A stretch of DNA of 44,990 bases from the NCBI GenBank assembly GCA_035574235.1, contig DATLZA010000130.1, forward strand, positions 1-44,990, in the 5' to 3' direction. The DNA is from Planctomycetota bacterium (GTDB taxonomy: Bacteria; Planctomycetota; MHYJ01; JACPRB01). The notes under the pieces were generated by a model that saw only the letters and a program-made list of their open reading frames with translations, did not search any database and had not been told where the DNA came from. How positions within the stretch are numbered: position 1 is the first letter of the stretch; each line of letters starts with the position of its first letter. Positions 38,860 through 44,990 of the stretch are shown piece by piece. Made by a program: the position numbers and the translations under genes.

Positions 38860-40284
38860 TCATCCTCGGGGGCTTCCGGTCCGGGAGAGGGTCAGGTTGT
38901 AGGTCCAGAAGAGGTAATCGTCGTAGTCCCCGGCGGTCCTGAAGTGGAGCCATCCCCAGGACCCGTGATGGGCCAGGACGCGGACGCCTTCGTTGACGGC
39001 GGCGCCCGGGGCGCGCTCGAGGAGAGCGCGGGCGAAGGCGTGCAGATCGGCGGGGATCTCGGCGCGGCGCCGGGGATCCACGTGCACGTAGGCGGCGTCC
39101 GGAGCGTCGGTGAGGCGGAAGGCGGCGCGGCGGCTCACGAAGAGATCGACGAAGGAGGAGGGACCCAGACGCGCGCCCACGGCCAGGAAGGGGGCGGTCC
39201 ACGGGACGGGGATAAGCTCTCCGCCCGAGCGGAGGCGCACGGCGTGGTCATCCCAGCTGGCCGCCTCGACGGGGCGGGGTTCGGGAGGGAAGTTGACGCG
39301 GTGAAAGAGGATGAGGGCGGCGGGGATGCCCTGCACGTGCAGCTCGCGCTGGAGGCGCTCGGCGGCGGCGCGGGGGAGATCGCGGGCGATCATGCCGCGG
39401 GTGGCTTCGAGGCGGCGGGCGATCCGGCGCGGGTCTTCGCCCGTGACGGCGGCCGCGGCGCGGGCGATGCGGCCGACGGCGTGGAGTTCCTCGTCCAGAA
39501 GGAGCACGGCGTAGCGATCCTCGGGTTCCTCGAGGAATTCGATTCCGGAGTCGTCCTCCAGAGAGAGGAACGGGCGGCGCTCCGGCGGGGTTCGGTCGGA
39601 CGCACGGGCGTTCCTCCGGCGGGAACTCCGGAGGCGTCCGGCGAAGCGGAGGGCGGATCCCGCGAGGGCGCCGGCGGCGAAGCCGCCGATGTGGGCCCAG
39701 TAGGCCACGCCCGTGAATCCGAGGTGCGCGAAGACGAGCTGTTCGAGGAACCAGATGCCGATCCACCAGAAGGCGGGGATGTAGAGGATGTCCACGAACC
39801 AGTAGAACCAGAGGAGCATCTTCACGCGGTGTCGCGGGTAGAAGAGGACGTAGGCGCCGATGACCCCCGAAATGGCGCCGGAGGCCCCGAGCAGGGGGAT
39901 GTCCGCGGGGCGCAGGCCCATTTCGGCCAGCGCCGGGTGGTGGGCGGGCAGGGTCACGAGGTGCAGCACATCGGCCGCCAGTCCGCAGGCGACATAGAAG
40001 GCCGCGTATCCCACGTGGCCCAGGCGGTCCTCGACGTTATCGCCGAAGATCCAGAGGAAAAGCATGTTCCCGGCCAGGTGGAGGAGGTTGGCGTGGAGGA
40101 ACATGCTCGTGAAGAAGGTGAGGGGTTCGGAGCGGCTGGGGGTCAGCGCGAAGCGTTCGAGGATTTCGGGGCGGGGCTCGGGAAAGGTGAAGAGAAAAAA
40201 GACGGCGATGTTGGCGGCCAGGAGCGAGTAGTTGACGACGGGCGTGCGCTCGCGGGGGTTGTCGTCGCCGATGGGGATGAACAT
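38860..40284 (-). CDS. Rhomboid family intramembrane serine protease with C-terminal domain
   Basis: A six-helix intramembrane protease in the N-terminal 210 residues, with catalytic GASG (S135) and H198 in YWAHIGG. The N-terminal FIPIGDDNP(R) start and HLxxNMLFLWIFGDNVED are typical of bacterial rhomboids. A soluble, Arg-rich C-terminal region (about 215-474) is not a known domain to me; it includes a short acidic segment ERRPFLSLEDDSGIEFLEEP and ends NLTLSRTGSPRG. At 474 residues it is far longer than the roughly 200-residue core. The stop lies one base before the VWA gene's GTG. Confidence 0.92.
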   Translation of the reverse strand: MFIPIGDDNPRERTPVVNYSLLAANIAVFFLFTFPEPRPEILERFALTPSRSEPLTFFTSMFLHANLLHLAGNMLFLWIFGDNVEDRLGHVGYAAFYVACGLAADVLHLVTLPAHHPALAEMGLRPADIPLLGASGAISGVIGAYVLFYPRHRVKMLLWFYWFVDILYIPAFWWIGIWFLEQLVFAHLGFTGVAYWAHIGGFAAGALAGSALRFAGRLRSSRRRNARASDRTPPERRPFLSLEDDSGIEFLEEPEDRYAVLLLDEELHAVGRIARAAAAVTGEDPRRIARRLEATRGMIARDLPRAAAERLQRELHVQGIPAALILFHRVNFPPEPRPVEAASWDDHAVRLRSGGELIPVPWTAPFLAVGARLGPSSFVDLFVSRRAAFRLTDAPDAAYVHVDPRRRAEIPADLHAFARALLERAPGAAVNEGVRVLAHHGSWGWLHFRTAGDYDDYLFWTYNLTLSRTGSPRG

Positions 40285-40321
40285 ACCCGACTTATGACTC
40301 TCCCCGCGGGGGGCCGTTACG

Positions 40322-41566
<1,245 letters not shown>

Positions 41567-41621
41567 CGTGCGTATCCTTATGCTCCGTTTTCCGCGGGCG
41601 TGCCCGGGTCGTCGAAGGGAG

Positions 41622-41717
41622 TGGCGGGAGCGCATGGGAATCGAACCCACCTACCAGCTTGTGGCCGGTACCACGGGTTTGAAGCCCGGGGGGCCCACCA
41701 GGTGCCCTACCGCTCCC
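41622..41717 (-). tRNA. selC: Selenocysteine tRNA, anticodon UCA
   Basis: Ninety-six bases on the minus strand. The acceptor arm is GGGAGCG with CGCTCCC, plus an eighth position that is a G-G mismatch. The anticodon loop is CTTCAAA with anticodon TCA, on a stem CGGG with CCCG. A very long variable arm has a 7-bp stem (TACCGGC with GCTGGTA). The T arm is GTGGG, TTCGATT, CCCAT. CCA is encoded at the 3' end (41625-41622, after discriminator G). The UCA anticodon and the long variable arm together identify tRNA-Sec, which reads UGA. A suppressor tRNA-Ser is unlikely because the variable arm and long acceptor architecture are those of SelC. Confidence 0.93.
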
Positions 41718-41776
41718 GTTCTCTTCCGGAACGCCGCCCTCTCCAGCCCGCTCTCGGAAGGACCCGCGGCATCGGT

Positions 41777-41805
41777 ATGATCGGCGGGCCCCCCGCCGTT
41801 GTCAA
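41777..41805 (-). promoter_or_regulatory. Candidate promoter of the selenocysteine tRNA
   Basis: On the minus strand a perfect TTGACA (41805-41800), a 17-base spacer and GATCAT (41782-41777). Transcription would begin near 41770, about 53 bases before the tRNA, and may continue into citrate synthase. Confidence 0.55.
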
Positions 41806-41875
41806 GAAGAACCGGCCGAATCGGGCGGCGCGTTTGCTTGCCCGCGCCGAACCGATTTGGTGAGATGCGGCCTTC

Positions 41876-43654
41876 ATGCGCGTCGTGGGCGTGGACACGG
41901 GAGGGACCTTCACGGATCTCATCCTCTTCGACGGCCGGACGGTCCGCACGCACAAGGTGCTGTCCACGCCCCGCGACCCGGCGCGCGCGGTCCTCGAGGG
42001 GTTGCGGGCGCTGGGGGCGCTGGACGCCCAGGTCGTCCACGGCTCCACCGTCGCCACGAACGCCTTTCTCGAGCGGCGTGGGGCGCGCGTGGCGCTCGTG
42101 ACGACCCGGGGCTTCGAGGACCTCCTCGAGATCGGCCGTCAGGCGCGCGGGTCGCTGTACGATCTTTTCTGGTCGCCGCCGGAGCCGCTCGTTCCGAGGG
42201 CGCGCCGGTACGGCGTGCGCGAGCGGATCGGGCCGGACGGGCGGGTTCTCGTGCCGCTCGACCGCGCGGCGGTGCGGCGCATCCGGGAACGGCATGTGGC
42301 GGTCTGCTTTCTTCACTCCTACGCCAATCCCGCGCACGAACGGGCCGTGGCGCGGCTCCTGCCCGGCGCGGTCCTTTCGAGCGACGTCCTTCCGGAATAC
42401 CGCGAGTACGAGCGGCTTTCGACGACGGTGCTGACGGCCTACGTGGCGCCCGTGGTGGGGACGTATCTGGCGCGGCTGGGGCGGTCGCTGCCCCGGCTGC
42501 GGCTTCTGGCGTCGGACGGCGGGTCGATCTCGGCGGAATCGGCCCGCCGGCGCGCGGCGCAGACGCTCCTTTCGGGGCCGGCCGGAGGGGTGATCGCCGC
42601 GCAGGCGCTGGGCCTCGGCAAGGTCGTCTCGTTCGACATGGGCGGGACCTCGACGGACGTGGCGCTCCTGGACGGTTCGGCGCGCGTGACCAAGGAAGGG
42701 ACGATCGGCGGGATGCCGCTGCGGGTGCCGCACTTCGAGATCCACACCGTGGGAGCGGGAGGCGGATCGATCGCGCGGTTCGACGAAGGCGGAGCGCTTC
42801 GCGTGGGGCCGGAAAGCGCGGGGGCGGATCCGGGTCCGATCTGCTACGGCCGCGGCGGCACGCGCCCCACGGTGACGGACGCGAATCTGGCGCTGGGGCG
42901 GATCGACCCGACGCTCTTCTTCGGGGGACGGATGAAGCTCCGCGACCCCGGACTGCGGCGCGCTCAGGCGGAAGGGATCCTCGAAGTCGCCGATGCCGCG
43001 ATGGAGCGGGCGCTCCGACGCGTGAGCGTCGAACGGGGCTACGACCCGGCGGAGTTCCGGCTGGTGGCCTTCGGCGGGGCGGGGCCGCTCCATGCGTGCG
43101 CGCTGGCCGACCGGCTGGGGATGAAGGGCGTCGTGGTCCCGCGGTGGCCGGGTCTTTTCAGCGCCCTCGGCATGGTGCTGGCGGACCTCACGGTGGAAGT
43201 GTCGCGCACGGTTCTGGGGCGGCCGATCGATTGGGGCGCCCTCGAGCGGGCGGCGCGGCGCGAGCTTGCCGGAACGCTGGAGCGTTTCGTCGAGGTCCGC
43301 TACCGGGGGCAGTCCTATGAGCTGCGTTTGCCGTGGGAGAAGCGGCCGGAGGCGCTGGCGCGCCGTTTTCACGAGGAGCATCGCCGGCGGTACGGTTTCG
43401 CGCGCGAGGAGGCGCCCGTGGAGGTGGTCAACGCGATCGTGCGGGCGACCGTCCGGACGCCCAAGCCGCGCTTCGCTCCGCTGGCGCGGGGCGGGCGGAC
43501 GTGGCGGGGCGGGACGGTCCCGCGGGAGCGCCTGCGGGCGGAGGACGTGGTGCGGGGGCCGGCCGTCGTGGCCGAAGACAACGCGACGACGTGGATTCCT
43601 CGGGGGTGGGCGGCGCGGGTCGATCCCGTGGGGCATCTGGAGCTTTTTCGATAA
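41876..43654 (+). CDS. hyuA: Hydantoinase/oxoprolinase subunit A (HyuA)
   Basis: ATP-dependent cyclic amide hydrolase, subunit A, 592 residues. The acetate-kinase-like fold shows the start VVGVDTGGTFTDLILFDG, GSTVATNAFLER, FDMGGTSTDVAL, GAGGGSIAR and GPESAGADPGPICYGRGG. These motifs bind ATP. With HyuB it opens hydantoins, 5-oxoproline or acetone-related substrates (the last need a third subunit). At 592 residues it lacks about 80-100 residues at the C-terminal end compared with typical members. Followed by hyuB after 19 bases. Confidence 0.92.
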   Translation: MRVVGVDTGGTFTDLILFDGRTVRTHKVLSTPRDPARAVLEGLRALGALDAQVVHGSTVATNAFLERRGARVALVTTRGFEDLLEIGRQARGSLYDLFWSPPEPLVPRARRYGVRERIGPDGRVLVPLDRAAVRRIRERHVAVCFLHSYANPAHERAVARLLPGAVLSSDVLPEYREYERLSTTVLTAYVAPVVGTYLARLGRSLPRLRLLASDGGSISAESARRRAAQTLLSGPAGGVIAAQALGLGKVVSFDMGGTSTDVALLDGSARVTKEGTIGGMPLRVPHFEIHTVGAGGGSIARFDEGGALRVGPESAGADPGPICYGRGGTRPTVTDANLALGRIDPTLFFGGRMKLRDPGLRRAQAEGILEVADAAMERALRRVSVERGYDPAEFRLVAFGGAGPLHACALADRLGMKGVVVPRWPGLFSALGMVLADLTVEVSRTVLGRPIDWGALERAARRELAGTLERFVEVRYRGQSYELRLPWEKRPEALARRFHEEHRRRYGFAREEAPVEVVNAIVRATVRTPKPRFAPLARGGRTWRGGTVPRERLRAEDVVRGPAVVAEDNATTWIPRGWAARVDPVGHLELFR

Positions 43655-43673
43655 GTCCGGTCGGCGAGGGACT

Positions 43674-44990
43674 ATGGACGCGGTTCGTCTGGAGGTCTTC
43701 CGGCATCTTTTCGCCGGAGTGGCCGAGGAGATGGGCGTGGTGCTGGGCCGCTCGGCGTATTCGGTCAACATCAAGGAGCGCAAGGACTATTCGTGCGCCG
43801 TCTTCGACGCGCGCGGCCGCATGATCGCCCAGGCGGCGCACATTCCTGTGCATCTCGGGTCCATGCCGCGCTCGGTGGCGGCGGCGCTCGGGCGGATCCG
43901 CTTCCGGCCGGGGGACGTGGCGGTGCTGAACGATCCGTATCATGGAGGGACCCACCTGCCGGACGTGACCTTCGTGGCGCCCGTTTTTCACGGGGGGCGC
44001 CTGGACTTCTTCACGGCGTGCCGGGCGCACTATTCCGACATCGGCGGGATGGCGCCGGGGTCGATGCCCGTGTCGACGGATCTCTTCCAGGAGGGGCTCG
44101 TCCTGCCTCCGGTTCTTCTGACGGCGGAGGTGCGGGCGCTTCTTCTGGCCAACGTGCGCAATCCCCGCGAGGTGGAGGGGGATCTGGCGGCGCAGGAGGC
44201 GGCCTGCCGGATCGGAGCCGGGAGGCTCGTGGAGCTGGTCGAACGCTACGGCCGGGGGGAAGTTCTCCGGCGGGCGCGGGAACTTCAGGACTACGCCCGG
44301 CGGCGGATGGTGGCGGCGATTCGGCGGATTCCGCCGGGGCGGTACGTTTTCGAGGATGCGCTCGACGACGACGGCGTGACGGGAAAGCCCGTGCGGATCC
44401 GGGCGGAGGTGGCGCGGCGGGGGGACCGGGTGCGCGTGGACTTCACCGGAAGCGCCCCGCAGGCGCCCGGCAACGTCAACGCGGTGGAGGCGGTGACCCT
44501 TTCGGCGGTGCTTTATGCCTTCCGGTGTCTGGTTCCCGAGGACATTCCGCTCAACGCGGGGGCGGCGGAGCCGATCGAGGTCGTGGCGCCGCCGGGGACG
44601 GTCGTGCACGCCCTTCCGCCGGCGGCGGTGACGGCGGGGAACGTGGAAACCTCGCAGCGCATCGTGGACACGGTTTTCGGAGCGCTCCGGAAGGCGCTTC
44701 CGGATCTCATTCCGGCGGCCAGCCAGGGGACGATGAACAACCTGTCGTTCGGGGGCGCGGGGTTCGCGTACTACGAAACGATCGCCGGCGGCATGGGGGC
44801 GCGTCCCGGGGCGCACGGCGTTTCGGGGGTCCACACGCACATGACGAACACGCAGAATACGCCGATCGAGGCGCTGGAACATGCGTATCCGGTGCGCGTG
44901 GTGGAGTACCGGATCCGCCGGGGCTCGGGCGGGCGGGGCCGGTGGAGGGGCGGGGACGGGATCGTGCGCGAGCTGGAATTCCTGGCGCCG
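43674..44990 (+). CDS. hyuB: Hydantoinase/oxoprolinase subunit B (HyuB), truncated by the window
   Basis: The frame from ATG 43674 is open to the last base, so 439 residues are seen of an expected 520-600. Family features are RLEVFRHLFAGVAEEMGVVLGRSAYSVNIKERKDYSCAVFD, DPYHGGTHLPDVTFVAPVF, DYARRRM and SGGRGRWRGGDGIVREL near the edge. With HyuA it forms the hydantoinase or oxoprolinase complex. The stop codon is outside the window, not a frameshift. GCGAGGG precedes the start. Confidence 0.92.
   Translation, partial: MDAVRLEVFRHLFAGVAEEMGVVLGRSAYSVNIKERKDYSCAVFDARGRMIAQAAHIPVHLGSMPRSVAAALGRIRFRPGDVAVLNDPYHGGTHLPDVTFVAPVFHGGRLDFFTACRAHYSDIGGMAPGSMPVSTDLFQEGLVLPPVLLTAEVRALLLANVRNPREVEGDLAAQEAACRIGAGRLVELVERYGRGEVLRRARELQDYARRRMVAAIRRIPPGRYVFEDALDDDGVTGKPVRIRAEVARRGDRVRVDFTGSAPQAPGNVNAVEAVTLSAVLYAFRCLVPEDIPLNAGAAEPIEVVAPPGTVVHALPPAAVTAGNVETSQRIVDTVFGALRKALPDLIPAASQGTMNNLSFGGAGFAYYETIAGGMGARPGAHGVSGVHTHMTNTQNTPIEALEHAYPVRVVEYRIRRGSGGRGRWRGGDGIVRELEFLAP

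Overview
The window is about 45 kb of very GC-rich bacterial DNA, densely packed with genes on both strands. No intergenic stretch exceeds 300 bases; the largest gaps are roughly 150-190 bases and mostly hold recognisable promoters or terminators. I see no insertion sequence, phage gene, CRISPR array or integration site. The best guess for the host is a member of Planctomycetota or a related PVC-type lineage, at moderate confidence. Reasons: an ECF sigma factor of the type encoded beside membrane Ser/Thr kinases, a kinase with an N-terminal zinc ribbon, prepilin-like proteins with a GGN-(I/V)-L tail, and MoxR/DUF58/transglutaminase and von Willebrand (VWA) clusters. The organism is diderm (a secretin and lipoproteins), makes isoprenoids through DXP, and encodes a selenocysteine tRNA.

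Layout, left to right. 1-7807 (+) is a type II secretion operon: the end of a FecR-like gene, then gspD, E, F, G, H, I and J in overlapping or tightly spaced order. 7791-13747 (-) is a complete oligopeptide/dipeptide ABC importer (binding lipoprotein, two permeases, two ATPases). Divergent from it, 13908-15560 (+) encodes an FHA-GAF-adenylate cyclase; back-to-back promoters lie in the 160-base gap. 15594-20608 (+) is a coupled series: dxr, an rseP-like site-2 protease with four PDZ modules, a small possibly Sm-like protein, an HprK-like P-loop protein and a rhizobial-type L-asparaginase. 20759-24527 (+) is the ECF sigma factor plus a large membrane Ser/Thr kinase. 24537-28814 (-) is moxR, a DUF58 gene and a transglutaminase gene.

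28970-29146 (+) is a 58-residue single histone-fold protein with its own near-consensus promoter and a strong terminator, the most striking gene in the window. 29335-31487 (+) is a four-gene unit: a STAS / zinc ribbon / degenerate HATPase fusion, two tandem tatA paralogues and a bacillithiol-type deacetylase. 31506-41717 (-) holds, in transcription order, the tRNA-Sec, citrate synthase, a rhomboid protease, a double-VWA membrane protein, a TPR protein, a phosphohexomutase, two paralogous prepilin-like proteins separated by a terminator, panD, a single-HKD phospholipase D-like protein and an unknown lipoprotein. 41876 to the right edge (+) is hyuA and a truncated hyuB.

Recognisable promoters share a sigma-70-like form, TTGA(C/T)N with a 16-17 base spacer and TANNNT-type -10 boxes, so housekeeping transcription here looks conventional. 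Themes linking the loci are envelope and secretion functions (T2SS, Tat, RseP, rhomboid, prepilins), partner-type signalling (ECF/kinase, STAS/HATPase, FHA/cAMP) and peptide or amide nitrogen scavenging (Opp, asparaginase, hydantoinase). The functional links between separate operons are inference.
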